Positions 1 to 7,393 are shown, counted from the stretch's first letter. The stretch: 35,205 nt of DNA from Streptomyces viridosporus (GCF_002078235.1 NZ_MSGP01000166.1:1-35205); one strand, 5' to 3'. Numbers and translations: made by a program. The notes: generated from the sequence alone by a model not told the origin.

Positions 1-170
1 GTCCGGACCGGCCGGGGTCCGGGGCGTACGCCCCCACCGGCACCTGCGGAGGAAGCCGACCCGGAGATGTCCCTGATCTCGGGCCGGAACATGGCCCGAC
101 CGGGCCCGTCAGGTGCAGGATGGAAGGGACGAAGTGCCCACAGCGTGCGAACAACCGCCTGGAGGACCGG
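1..170. other. Left-edge sequence without a recognised gene
   Basis: No convincing coding frame ends here. It contains a 14-base perfect palindrome at 21-34 centred on GTAC, inside a GC-rich stretch, and the ribosome binding site of the next gene (GGAGG at 161-165). It may be the 3' flank of a gene lying outside the window. Confidence 0.4.
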
Positions 171-611
171 ATGATTGCCGAGACCGTCTGCTCCGCCGTG
201 TCCGCGGCCGGCCTGGGCATCGCGGTGGTCACGGCCTACCGCAAGCGCTTCCTCGCCGCGGTCCGTATCGCCGCCTACTCGCTGATCCCCGTCGGCCTGG
301 TCATGACCGGTGTCGTCGAGTGGCTGGCCGGCACCGCGTTCAGCCCGACCGCCTGGGCGGGGTTCGGGGTGCTGGGCCTGTCCTGGGTGCTGTTCGTCGT
401 CACCCGCTCCGTGGAGCGCCGTCGCGGCGGCACGCGCAAGGAGCGCAGGGCGGCCCGGGCGGAGGCGACCCGACCGGATGCGGTGGCTCCGGCGGCCTCC
501 GCGCCTTCCCTGGGGCAGGGCTCCCGCCCCGCGACCCGGCCGGCGTCCACGCCCCGGGACGACGACGACTTCAGCGACATCGAGGCCATTCTCAAGAAGC
601 ACGGCATATGA
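171..611 (+). CDS. Small membrane protein with acidic C-terminal tail (unknown function)
   Basis: A 146-residue protein of unknown role. Two or three hydrophobic segments are visible: an N-terminal one (about residues 2-22), one around 32-50, and one around 60-82. A basic stretch rich in Arg/Lys/Ala follows (about 84-105), then a flexible Ala/Pro/Ser linker, and an acidic-amphipathic end in which several Asp residues precede the sequence SDIEAILKKHGI. This suggests a membrane anchor with a cytoplasmic tail ending in a short helix that could dock to a partner. The start at 171 is chosen because GGAGG sits five bases upstream. An upstream ATG at 120 would add 17 residues but has no comparable ribosome binding site. 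I do not recognise the family, and any link to the nearby ssgB is only positional. Confidence 0.7.
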   Translation: MIAETVCSAVSAAGLGIAVVTAYRKRFLAAVRIAAYSLIPVGLVMTGVVEWLAGTAFSPTAWAGFGVLGLSWVLFVVTRSVERRRGGTRKERRAARAEATRPDAVAPAASAPSLGQGSRPATRPASTPRDDDDFSDIEAILKKHGI

Positions 612-785
612 CGGTGCGCCGCACCGCAGGTGACGGGCGCGGACGGAGCGAAACGTCAGAGGAGATCCCGCGACGTCCGGAAATGATCACAACTCGAACC
701 GTAGATCACGGAATCGGCGGGCTCGCGTTCACCGCCTGAGTGTTGATCGCGTCCGGCGCTCCCGATGCGTCATCATCGCGGCGAG

Positions 786-938
786 ATGCTGGACACGACA
801 CAGAGCGAGGCCGCGCCGCCGCAGGACGAGCCGCGCGGATGCCTCTTCGCCCTATCCCAGCCACCGCTGATGATCTTCCTTGCGGTGATCGGGTGTCTCC
901 TGCTCACGGCCGCCCTGCACGACCTGCTGTGGCTGTGA
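786..938 (+). CDS. 50-residue single-span membrane microprotein
   Basis: A short frame encoding 50 residues. About 20 polar, acidic and Pro-rich residues at the N-terminus are followed by one hydrophobic helix (roughly residues 28-45) and the C-terminal end HDLLWL. Third codon positions are mostly G or C, as in neighbouring genes, which supports it being real despite its length. A purine-rich GGCGAG lies directly before the ATG but is too close for a good ribosome binding site, so the start is less certain. The topology is probably a single span with a short extracytoplasmic end. No family is recognised. Confidence 0.55.
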   Translation: MLDTTQSEAAPPQDEPRGCLFALSQPPLMIFLAVIGCLLLTAALHDLLWL

Positions 939-1070
939 GCCGTACCCGCGGTACCCGGCGTCACCCGTCGGGACCGCGTCGGCACGGCATCGAGAAACAG
1001 CGCGAGGTGGTTCCCCCGCCGGCCTCGGTGGCCCTCGTTCGCGGCCCCCGCCGGGCCGCCGCCCGGAGGG

Positions 1071-1631
1071 TCAGCCCGCCGCCTCCTTGCGCCGCGCCCG
1101 GTACGCGGCGACGTGCAGGCGGTTGCCGCAGGTGCGACTGTCGCAGTAGCGGCGCGAGCGGTTGCGGGAGAGGTCGACGAAGGCATGCCGGCAGTCCGGG
1201 GCCTCACAGCGCCGCAGGCGCTCCTGCTCGCCCGCGACCACGAAGAACGCCAGCGCCATCCCGCAGTCGGCGGCCAGATGGTCGGCGATGGAGGCGCCGG
1301 GCGCGAAGTAATGCACGTGCCAGTCGTAGCCGTCGTGGTCGGTGAGCCGGGGGGTGGTGCCCGCGGCCGCGATCAGCTCGTTGATCAGTCCGGCGGCGCT
1401 GCGGGCGTCGGGAGCGGCGAACACCGCCGCGAACCGTCCGCGGATCTTGCGCACCGCGGCCAGATCGAACTCCGTGAGGACGCCGACCTCGCTGACCTCG
1501 TGCTTCTGCACGAAAACCTCGAGAGCCGCGACGTCCGGCAGTCCGTCCGGCGCCGAGTCGTCCTCCGGCGCGGTGTTCACCAGATCCACCACGGTGTCCA
1601 GCGCGCACCGGGTGTCGTGGGTGATCAGCAC
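1071..1631 (-). CDS. CGNR zinc finger / ABATE-domain protein, putative regulator
   Basis: A 186-residue protein with the two-part organisation of CGNR proteins. The N-terminal, mostly helical region (about residues 5-130) corresponds to the ABATE domain, thought to sense a ligand. The C-terminal zinc ribbon has Cys142, Cys147, Cys163 and Cys168, the last starting the CGNR signature (168-171), followed by a basic helix suited to nucleic-acid binding. The family is presumed to be transcriptional regulators, but few members have been tested. I chose the GTG at 1631 because GGGAG lies just upstream and the frame is family-like from there; the longer upstream frame is not. It lies in the same direction as ssgB but a 317-base gap with a strong hairpin separates them, so they are not an operon. 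Confidence 0.85.
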   Translation of the reverse strand: MLITHDTRCALDTVVDLVNTAPEDDSAPDGLPDVAALEVFVQKHEVSEVGVLTEFDLAAVRKIRGRFAAVFAAPDARSAAGLINELIAAAGTTPRLTDHDGYDWHVHYFAPGASIADHLAADCGMALAFFVVAGEQERLRRCEAPDCRHAFVDLSRNRSRRYCDSRTCGNRLHVAAYRARRKEAAG

Positions 1632-1681
1632 GATTCGCTCCCTGGCCTGGGGGTCGGGCGGGCGCCCGTCGATGCTGGCCG

Positions 1682-1687
1682 ATGGTA
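1682..1687 (-). promoter_or_regulatory. Candidate -10 element for the CGNR gene
   Basis: On the minus strand this reads TACCAT, a good match to the TANNNT pattern of vegetative Streptomyces promoters, about 50 bases upstream of the GTG start. No clear -35 hexamer was found at the expected distance, so the call rests on the -10 alone. Confidence 0.3.
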
Positions 1688-1814
1688 GTGGCTCCGGCGG
1701 GCACCGCACCGCCCCCGCTCCGCACATGGCTTCGAATGACGACACCGGAGCGCCTCCCGGTCTTCCCGCGACGGTCACCCGACGCAGGCGGCCGGTCGTG
1801 GAGGGTGCGCAGCG

Positions 1815-1860
1815 CACCGGCGCCGACGCCGCGGAGGTGCCCGCGGCGTCGGCGCCGGTG
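1815..1860. terminator. Perfect 20-bp stem-loop downstream of ssgB
   Basis: Arms 1815-1834 and 1841-1860 are perfectly complementary over 20 bases with a six-base loop (1835-1840). No U-tract follows on either strand, as is common for GC-rich Streptomyces terminators. It lies 89 bases beyond the ssgB stop and upstream of the CGNR promoter region, so it most likely ends the ssgB transcript. Confidence 0.75.
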
Positions 1861-1948
1861 TATGCCGTATGCGGTTGTCCGTGATGCGGCTGTTCGGGCC
1901 CGAGCCGTCTCCCCGAGTCGACGGCGCCGGGCGGCTTGGTGGGGTCGC

Positions 1949-2362
1949 CTAGCTTTCCGCCAGGATGTGCGAGAGCTCCTGATCGAGGTCGAAGTGCCGG
2001 TGCTCCGTGCCGGGGGGCACGGCGGCGTCGGTGCGCTTCAGGAAGGACTCCAGAGCGCGTGCCGGGGCCTCGAGCAGGGCCTCTCCCTCCGGTGAGCTCA
2101 GGGCGATGCAGACGACACCCTGACCGTGACTGCGCGACGGCCAGACACGGACGTCGCCCGTGCCCGTGGGGCGGTGAAGCCCCTCGGCGAGGAGGTCGCG
2201 GGCGAACACCCACTCGACGGTCTCCTCGGCTCCGGTGTGGAAGGTGGCGTGCACGGCGTAGGGGTCGGCCGTGTCGTACCGCAGGCCTGCGGGGACAGGC
2301 AGGGAGGACTCGCTCGACACAACGAGGCGCAGGTGCAGCTCGCAGCTGACCGTGGTGTTCAT
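1949..2362 (-). CDS. ssgB: Sporulation-specific cell division activator SsgB
   Basis: A 137-residue SsgA-like protein (SALP) of the length and sequence type expected for SsgB, beginning with the characteristic MNTTVSCEL segment. Established work in Streptomyces coelicolor shows SsgB, positioned by SsgA, recruits FtsZ to future septum sites in aerial hyphae and is needed for sporulation. The fold is a whirly-like trimer in the cytoplasm next to the membrane. The start at 2362 is fixed by the conserved N-terminus, and an in-frame upstream extension is not SALP-like. It is monocistronic: the neighbour upstream is divergent, and a strong hairpin follows. In S. coelicolor the gene is under the stress sigma factor SigH, and a candidate site is listed separately. 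The call is very confident because SsgB is extremely conserved. Confidence 0.96.
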   Translation of the reverse strand: MNTTVSCELHLRLVVSSESSLPVPAGLRYDTADPYAVHATFHTGAEETVEWVFARDLLAEGLHRPTGTGDVRVWPSRSHGQGVVCIALSSPEGEALLEAPARALESFLKRTDAAVPPGTEHRHFDLDQELSHILAES

Positions 2363-2443
2363 AAGCGCCAGGGCCTTTCGCTCAGTGTGCGCTCGGGGAT
2401 TCGCACGTCGGCGAAATCGACATGCCACCTACGGTGCCGTTGT

Positions 2444-2449
2444 AAACCC
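2444..2449 (-). promoter_or_regulatory. Candidate SigH-type -10 element for ssgB
   Basis: On the minus strand this reads GGGTTT, resembling the GGGTAC/T-like -10 of SigB/SigH-family promoters, and lies 82 bases upstream of the ssgB ATG. SigH control of ssgB is known in S. coelicolor; that this exact hexamer is the promoter is my inference. No clear -35 partner was identified. Confidence 0.35.
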
Positions 2450-2515
2450 CTCTGCGTGGTTTGCGTGGGATTACGTAACTCTTCCGGCCGAGAGATCGTT
2501 CGCGGAGTGCGCCCA

Positions 2516-2545
2516 TTCCGGTGATGTGATTCGCTCAGGTAGGGT
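2516..2545 (+). promoter_or_regulatory. Candidate promoter giving a leaderless transcript
   Basis: TAGGGT at 2540-2545 fits a -10 element, with a weak -35 candidate TTCCGG at 2516-2521 (18-base spacer). The expected transcription start, about seven bases after the -10, coincides with the ATG at 2554. No ribosome binding site precedes that ATG, so a leaderless mRNA is likely. Confidence 0.5.
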
Positions 2546-2553
2546 TTGGCTGC

Positions 2554-3018
2554 ATGAACACGGGGAGTAACAAGCCTGGCGAGGCTGTCATGGGGGCTCA
2601 CGGGGCGACGTTGGACGAAAGCCAGGACGACCGGGACGAGGCGCGAGGACTCGGCTCGCGGGCACCGGAATTCATCAAAGCGCGCCGTGTCCTGCACCTG
2701 AGCTGGCAGGTCGGTGTCTTCGTCGTCGGCCTCGCGGTCGTGGCGGCCGGCGCCGCGATGCTGGTGCTGCCCGGGCCGGGCTGGGTGGTGATCTTCGGCG
2801 GCATGGCGATCTGGGCGACCGAGTTCGTCTGGGCCCAGCTGGTGCTGCGGTGGACCAAGCGCAAGGTCACCGAAGCGGCGCAGCGCGCCCTCGACCCCAG
2901 GGTGCGTCGCCGGAACCTCATCCTGACCTCGATCGGCGTGGTGATCGCGGCCGCGGTGGCCGGGGTGTACCTGTGGAAGTTCGGCCTCCAGATGCCCTGG
3001 AAGATCAAGGACCAGTGA
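2554..3018 (+). CDS. TIGR02611/PGPGW-family transmembrane protein
   Basis: A 154-residue integral membrane protein. A polar, acidic N-terminus (1-40) precedes a hydrophobic hairpin (about 50-71 and 77-97) joined by the diagnostic PGPGW motif at 73-77. A basic, amphipathic cytoplasmic segment (98-121) and a further helix (about 122-141) follow, with a short basic C-terminus. The family is widespread in actinobacteria but has no firm function. ATG 2554 is favoured because a -10 element sits at the right distance for leaderless expression; the internal ATG at 2590 has only a weak purine-rich stretch ahead of it. The gene is divergent from ssgB and shares a 191-base intergenic region with it. A tRNA gene follows after 78 bases. 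Confidence 0.85.
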   Translation: MNTGSNKPGEAVMGAHGATLDESQDDRDEARGLGSRAPEFIKARRVLHLSWQVGVFVVGLAVVAAGAAMLVLPGPGWVVIFGGMAIWATEFVWAQLVLRWTKRKVTEAAQRALDPRVRRRNLILTSIGVVIAAAVAGVYLWKFGLQMPWKIKDQ

Positions 3019-3093
3019 GCTCCGGCGGGGTGCGGTGGTCCCGCTCCCGCTGGTCACGGGCACTGCCTGACATGGGGTAATGTTCTTCCTGCG

Positions 3094-3170
3094 CCCGGGC
3101 GATTAGCTCAGTGGGAGAGCGCTTCGTTCACACCGAAGAGGTCACTGGTTCGAACCCAGTATCGCCCACC
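3094..3170 (+). repeat. 77-bp direct repeat, copy 1 (contains tRNA-Val)
   Basis: This block is identical to 10749-10825. It includes the complete tRNA gene plus three bases upstream and two downstream. Sequence outside the block is unrelated, so the identity is limited to the tRNA unit. Confidence 0.9.
3097..3168 (+). tRNA. tRNA-Val (anticodon CAC)
   Basis: A 72-base cloverleaf. The seven-base acceptor stem pairs 3097-3103 with 3161-3167, and the discriminator base is A at 3168. The anticodon stem 3122-3126/3134-3138 encloses the loop TTCACAC with anticodon CAC at 3129-3131. The T-arm contains GGTTCGAACCC. It decodes GUG valine codons. The 3' CCA is not fully encoded (CC then G). A TAATGT -10-like element lies at 3078-3083, 14 bases upstream, and a strong hairpin follows. 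It is identical to the tRNA at 10752-10823. Confidence 0.97.
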
Positions 3171-3176
3171 GGACCA

Positions 3177-3217
3177 CACGGCGGCCCGGCTCACACCTCG
3201 TGAGCCGGGCCGCCGTG
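3177..3217 (+). terminator. Terminator hairpin after tRNA-Val copy 1
   Basis: Arms 3177-3194 and 3200-3217 are perfectly complementary over 18 bases with the five-base loop ACCTC. It lies eight bases after the tRNA, the usual position for a tRNA terminator. No U-tract follows. Confidence 0.85.
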
Positions 3218-3505
3218 GTGTGTGGTGCCCGTGTGTCGCCGTCCGTGCGCACGCGCACCGGTCCCGTCCGCGGCCGGTGCGGCGGCCGGGCCGTTCCGCT
3301 TCCACCCGCCTTCATCCAACCGTGACCTTCCGCGCCGTCCACTCCGGCCGTCCCGCCGGCGTTCGGTCGGTCGGCCGCGCGGCACCGACCTGCGCGTTTC
3401 CTCCGGTACGCGCGTGCGCGCCCGAGCGGGGCGCCGCCCTGGTGCGGTCCGGGCGGTCGGCAATTCCTGTCCGAATCATTGACGTGCCCGTAGGCCCTCC
3501 GTAAC
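3218..3505. other. Intergenic stretch without a supported gene
   Basis: GC-rich sequence between the tRNA terminator and the transporter promoter region. Open frames exist on both strands, but they are Arg/Pro/Ala-rich products of GC content with no recognisable domain. I see no RNA gene or repeat here. Confidence 0.5.
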
Positions 3506-3538
3506 TTGTGCCAGCAAGCGCTTACTTGAAACGATTCA
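3506..3538 (+). promoter_or_regulatory. Putative promoter with two LacI-family operator-like sites
   Basis: The palindrome AAGCGCTT lies at 3516-3523. TGAAACGATTCA at 3527-3538 is an imperfect palindrome (five of six half-site pairs match) with the central CG typical of LacI-family operators. Their centres are 13 bases apart. A weak promoter TTGTGC (3506-3511), 18-base spacer, AACGAT (3530-3535) would place the first site in the spacer and the second over the -10, an arrangement fitting repression. No regulator gene is in the adjacent sequence, so the binding protein is unknown. Confidence 0.5.
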
Positions 3539-3570
3539 TGAGGCGGACGCGACGTCGCGGGGAGGCTCGT

Positions 3571-4872
3571 ATGCAGCAGGGCGGGAAGGCGGAGGGGCGG
3601 ACCGGGAGGCGGACGATCCTCAAAGCGGCGGGGGCCTCGCTGGCCGTCGCGGGGCTGGGCGCGACGGCCACCGCGTGCGGCGGCGGCAGCGGCTCGGGAG
3701 ACGGAACGGTGACGATCCGTTACTCCTGGTGGGGTGCCGAGGACCGGGCCGAGCGCATCAACAAGACCATCGATCTCTTCGAGAAGAAGCATCCGAAGAT
3801 CAAGGTGAAGACCGACTTCCAGCCATACACCGACTTCTGGAAGAAGTTCAACACCCAGGCATCCGGGGGAAACCCACCGGACGTCTTCCAGAATGCCATC
3901 GGATTCCTCCGCAAATACGACGCGAAGAACGTACTGCTCGATCTCGGTGAGCAGGTGAAGGCCGGCAATCTCCGCATGGGCGGCTTCCGGGCGGGCCTGG
4001 AGAAGTTCGGTGAGGTCGACGGCAAGCTCCTCGGCGTGCCCGTCGGTTCCAACTCGATGGCCCTCGTCATCGACGAGCCCGTCTACACCCGGGCCGGCGT
4101 CAAGCCCGAACAGGGCTGGACGTGGGACGACTTCGACGAGGCGATGGCCAGGGTCCGGGACAGGACGGGCCGGGCGGGCGACAGCGGCATGTACGGCGTC
4201 ATGTACCTCTACGACCTGTACCTGCGTCAGAACGGCAAGGCGTTCTTCACCGAGGACGGTCTCGGCTTCACCGAGGCGGACCTGACCCGGTGGTGGACCA
4301 GGGCGGAGAAGGGGGTGAAGTCCGGTCTCTTCGCGGACCCGAAGAAGGTCGCCCAGATCAAGCCCAAGTCGGCGCTCTCCGCGGAGCTCGCCGGCAGCGA
4401 GTTCACCTGGGACAACTTCACCGTCCGCTACACCTCCGAGGGCAAGAGCGAGTACGGTCTCGCGCCCCTCCCCACCACGGACGGCAAGAGGACCGGCCAG
4501 TACCTCGGCTCCCTGATGCTGAGCGCCTCGAAGCGCACCCGGCACCCCGAGGAGGTCGCCCGGTTCATCGACTTCATGGTCCACGACCCCGAGGTCGCCA
4601 GGATCATGGGCTACGACCGCGGGGTGCCCACGACCCAGGCCCAGTACGAGGCGTACACCCCGACCGACCCGGTCGACAAGGCGATCGCCGCCTACGAGGA
4701 GTCGCTCGTGACGGCGGGCGTCCTGGAGCCCATCACCCCGCACCCGAACGGCGCCGACATCTGTGAGGCCGCCTTCCTGCGCATCGCCGAGGAGATGGCC
4801 CTCGGCAAGCGCTCCGTGGACGACGCCGTCCGGCAGTTCTTCACCGAGTCGAAGACGGCTCTCGCCGGCTGA
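3571..4872 (+). CDS. Sugar ABC transporter substrate-binding lipoprotein
   Basis: A 433-residue extracellular solute-binding protein of the carbohydrate (family 1, MalE/UgpB-like) type. The N-terminus has a twin-arginine pair (Arg13-Arg14, in the context GRRTILKAAG), a hydrophobic stretch, and a lipobox ending ATAC with Cys36 as the lipidation site, then a Gly/Ser linker. This suggests Tat export and membrane anchoring. The mature part opens with the usual first strand (VTIRYSWWG) and contains features of the fold such as GNPPDVFQ and FIDFMVHDPEVARIMGYDRGVPT. It should capture an oligosaccharide and deliver it to the two permeases encoded next. Start 3571 has GGGGAGG five bases upstream; the longer frame from 3508 begins inside the operator region. 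The neighbouring lyase-like gene suggests a pectin-derived ligand, which is inference. Confidence 0.93.
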   Translation: MQQGGKAEGRTGRRTILKAAGASLAVAGLGATATACGGGSGSGDGTVTIRYSWWGAEDRAERINKTIDLFEKKHPKIKVKTDFQPYTDFWKKFNTQASGGNPPDVFQNAIGFLRKYDAKNVLLDLGEQVKAGNLRMGGFRAGLEKFGEVDGKLLGVPVGSNSMALVIDEPVYTRAGVKPEQGWTWDDFDEAMARVRDRTGRAGDSGMYGVMYLYDLYLRQNGKAFFTEDGLGFTEADLTRWWTRAEKGVKSGLFADPKKVAQIKPKSALSAELAGSEFTWDNFTVRYTSEGKSEYGLAPLPTTDGKRTGQYLGSLMLSASKRTRHPEEVARFIDFMVHDPEVARIMGYDRGVPTTQAQYEAYTPTDPVDKAIAAYEESLVTAGVLEPITPHPNGADICEAAFLRIAEEMALGKRSVDDAVRQFFTESKTALAG

Positions 4873-5873
4873 TGGGAAGCGCCGTGACACACGCCCCTGC
4901 GACGGGGGGCCTGACGAAGGACTCCGAGCCGCGGCACGGTCCGGTGAAGTCCCCGCGCCCCGCCGCGCCCGAGCGGCGGGGACGCCGGGAGAACCTGGCC
5001 GGCTACCTCTTCATGTCCCCCTGGATCGCCGGTTTCCTGCTGCTGACCGCGGGACCGATGGTCGCCTCGCTCTACTTCGCGTTCACCGACTACAACCTGT
5101 TCGACGCCCCCCGCTGGATCGGCCTGGACAACTTCTCCGAGATGTTCGCCGACCCGCGCTGGCGCCACTCGGTGCGGATCACGCTCTGGTACGTCGTCGT
5201 CGGTACGCCGATCAAGCTGATCGCCGCCCTCGGTGTGGCCCTGCTGCTGGCCCAGAAGCGGCGCGGACAGGCCTTCTACCGGGCCGCGTTCTACGCGCCG
5301 TCGCTGATCGGGGCGAGCGTGTCCGTGGCCATCGTGTGGAAGGCGATCTTCTCGGACGACGCGATCGTCGACCGTACGCAGCAGCTCTTCGGCATCGGCG
5401 CCGGCGGCTGGACCGGAGACCCGGACCTGATCATCTACAGCCTGGTGGCGCTCACCGTCTGGCAGTTCGGCGCCCCGATGGTCATCTTCCTGGCCGGCCT
5501 CAAGCAGGTCCCGCGCGAGCTGTACGAGGCGGCCGACGTCGACGGGGCGGGCAGGGTACGGCAGTTCTGGAACATCACCCTGCCGATGATCTCCCCGGTG
5601 CTGTTCTTCAACGTCCTGCTGGAGACGATCCACTCGTTCCAGATCTTCAGCTCGGCGTACATCGTCGGCGGCGGCGCCGGAGGCAACGCCTGCGGTCCGG
5701 CGGACGGAACCATGGTCTACACCTGTTACCTCTACGTTCAGGGCTTCGAGAACAGCCGGATGGGCCTGGCCTCCGCCATGGCATGGATGCTGCTGGTCGC
5801 GGTCGCCCTGGTCACGGCGGTGCTGTTCTGGTCCCAGAAGCGCTGGGTGCACTACGAGGAGGACGGCCGATGA
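4872..5873 (+). CDS. Sugar ABC transporter permease, MalF/UgpA type
   Basis: A 333-residue inner-membrane permease of the binding-protein-dependent sugar transporter class. A long, Pro-rich cytoplasmic N-terminus (about 1-38) precedes six predicted helices. The cytoplasmic EAA loop, which contacts the ATPase, is visible as EAADVDGAGRVRQFWNITLP at about residue 218. The segment WIGLDNFSEMF near the N-terminus is typical of this class. Its ATG overlaps the binding-protein stop by one base, so the two are probably translationally coupled. It should form a heterodimer with the next gene product. No ATP-binding subunit is encoded nearby; in Streptomyces several such importers share the ATPase MsiK, which likely serves here too. 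Confidence 0.93.
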   Translation: MGSAVTHAPATGGLTKDSEPRHGPVKSPRPAAPERRGRRENLAGYLFMSPWIAGFLLLTAGPMVASLYFAFTDYNLFDAPRWIGLDNFSEMFADPRWRHSVRITLWYVVVGTPIKLIAALGVALLLAQKRRGQAFYRAAFYAPSLIGASVSVAIVWKAIFSDDAIVDRTQQLFGIGAGGWTGDPDLIIYSLVALTVWQFGAPMVIFLAGLKQVPRELYEAADVDGAGRVRQFWNITLPMISPVLFFNVLLETIHSFQIFSSAYIVGGGAGGNACGPADGTMVYTCYLYVQGFENSRMGLASAMAWMLLVAVALVTAVLFWSQKRWVHYEEDGR

Positions 5874-6802
5874 GCTCCCCCGATCTCGCGACTCCGCCCG
5901 GTCGGGAGGCGCCCCCGCCGGCCACCGGCGCCGCACCGGAACCGTCCACCGGGGCGGCCGCCCTCCGGCGCGGACTGCCGGGCTCGCTCGCCTGGCACCT
6001 CGGGGCGCTGGCCGTCCTCGCGGTGATCCTCTACCCGGTGATCTGGGTCGTCGGCGGCTCCTTCAAGCGGAGCGAGGACATCGTCGGCAGCCTGGACCTC
6101 TTCCCGGGCGATCCGGTCGTCACCAACTACACGAGCCTCGCCGACGGCATCGCGGACATCCCCGTCTCCACCTTCTTCACCAACTCGCTCTTCCTGGCGA
6201 TCGGTTCGGTGATCGGGATCCTGGTGTCCTGCTCGCTCACCGCGTACGCCTTCGCGAAGATCAGGTTCGCGGGCCGCAACCTGCTGTTCACGCTGATGAT
6301 CGGCACGCTGCTGTTGCCGTACCACGTGCTGTTGATCCCGCAGTACGTGCTCTTCCGCAACATGGACATGATCAACACGTACACCCCGCTCCTGCTGGGG
6401 AAGTACCTGGCCACGGAGGCGTTCTTCGTCTTCCTGATGGTGCAGTTCATGCGCAACCTGCCCAGGGAACTCGACGAGGCCGCCCGCCTCGACGGCTGCG
6501 GGCACGTCCGCATCTACTGGTCGATCGTCCTCCCGCTGTGCCGTCCGGCGCTGATCACCAGTGCCATCTTCACGTTCATCAACGCCTGGAACGACTTCAT
6601 GGGCCCGCTGATCTACCTCAACGAGCCCGACAAGTACACGGTCTCCCTCGGGCTGAAGATGTTCGTCGACCAGGAAGGGCTGGCGAACTACGGCGGCATG
6701 ATCGCCATGTCGCTCGTGGCCCTGCTGCCGGTCCTCGCGTTCTTCCTCGCCTTCCAGCGCTACCTGATCGACGGCATGGCCACGTCCGGACTGAAGGGCT
6801 GA
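5870..6802 (+). CDS. Sugar ABC transporter permease, MalG/UgpE type
   Basis: A 310-residue partner permease. A Pro/Ala-rich cytoplasmic N-terminus (about 1-40) leads into six helices, and the EAA loop reads EAARLDGCGHVRIYWSIVLP. The segment FINAWNDFMGPLIYL and the C-terminal YLIDGMATSGLKG are hallmarks of MalG-type subunits. ATG 5870 overlaps the upstream TGA in an ATGA arrangement, and a purine-rich GAGGAGG lies just upstream inside the preceding gene, so coupling is expected. With the previous permease it forms the translocation pore. The following membrane gene starts 12 bases after its stop, indicating the operon continues. Confidence 0.94.
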   Translation: MSSPDLATPPGREAPPPATGAAPEPSTGAAALRRGLPGSLAWHLGALAVLAVILYPVIWVVGGSFKRSEDIVGSLDLFPGDPVVTNYTSLADGIADIPVSTFFTNSLFLAIGSVIGILVSCSLTAYAFAKIRFAGRNLLFTLMIGTLLLPYHVLLIPQYVLFRNMDMINTYTPLLLGKYLATEAFFVFLMVQFMRNLPRELDEAARLDGCGHVRIYWSIVLPLCRPALITSAIFTFINAWNDFMGPLIYLNEPDKYTVSLGLKMFVDQEGLANYGGMIAMSLVALLPVLAFFLAFQRYLIDGMATSGLKG

Positions 6803-6814
6803 GGTGAGCCGACG

Positions 6815-7393
6815 ATGCCCCCGGCACGCACCGGATCGAGGGCCTGGGAGAGGTTCGCCCTCTTCGCCGAGTCCCTGCTGACCGGCGTATGGGTCACGGC
6901 GGCCTCCCTGCCGCTGGTCACCTGCCCCGCCGCGCTCGCGGCCGGCGCACGGCACCTCGGGCGGCACCTCGCCCACGAGCAGGGCGGATGGCGGGAGTTC
7001 GTGGCCGACTTCCGGTCGGCGGCGCGCGGCGGCTGGGTCGTCGGGCTCGCCGGCTGGACGACCGCCGCCGCCGTGTGGTTCGACGTGCAGGTCGTGCGGG
7101 CCGGCCTGCCGGGCGGGCCGTTCGTGGGCGCCGTCGGTGTGTCCGCCCTCATCGCGGCGGTGGTCGCGCTGCTGCGCGCGGCGGCGCTCTGGCGGCCCGG
7201 AGCCTCCTGGCGGTCGCTGCTCGCGCAGGCCGGCCGCCGTACCGTCCTCGACCCCGCGGGGTCCTTCCTGATCGTCGGCGGGCTGGCCGTGGTGGTCTGC
7301 TCCGCCTGGTTCAGCGCACCGCTGGCGGTTCCCGTCCTGGGGGCCGTCGTCGCGGCGGCCGTCGCCGTGGAGGAGCGCCACCGGCACCGCTGA
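6815..7393 (+). CDS. YesL/DUF624-like membrane protein
   Basis: A 192-residue hydrophobic protein with about four or five predicted helices (roughly residues 18-45, 72-92, 103-125 and 150-185). The N-terminal arrangement, a helix leading to LPLVTCPAALAAGARHL, matches the DUF624/YesL type, whose members are encoded beside carbohydrate ABC importers and glycan-degrading enzymes. Bacillus subtilis yesL lies in the rhamnogalacturonan utilisation region. Its molecular role is not established; an accessory role in transport or sensing is a reasonable guess. GAGGTGA lies upstream of the ATG at 6815. It is only 12 bases from the permease gene and probably co-transcribed. The weak point is that the family match is by eye. 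Confidence 0.7.
   Translation: MPPARTGSRAWERFALFAESLLTGVWVTAASLPLVTCPAALAAGARHLGRHLAHEQGGWREFVADFRSAARGGWVVGLAGWTTAAAVWFDVQVVRAGLPGGPFVGAVGVSALIAAVVALLRAAALWRPGASWRSLLAQAGRRTVLDPAGSFLIVGGLAVVVCSAWFSAPLAVPVLGAVVAAAVAVEERHRHR

Noticed and set aside
3142..4890. Minus-strand 582-codon frame over the tRNA and binding-protein gene
   Set aside because: It runs through the tRNA and its terminator and is antisense to a clear solute-binding protein.
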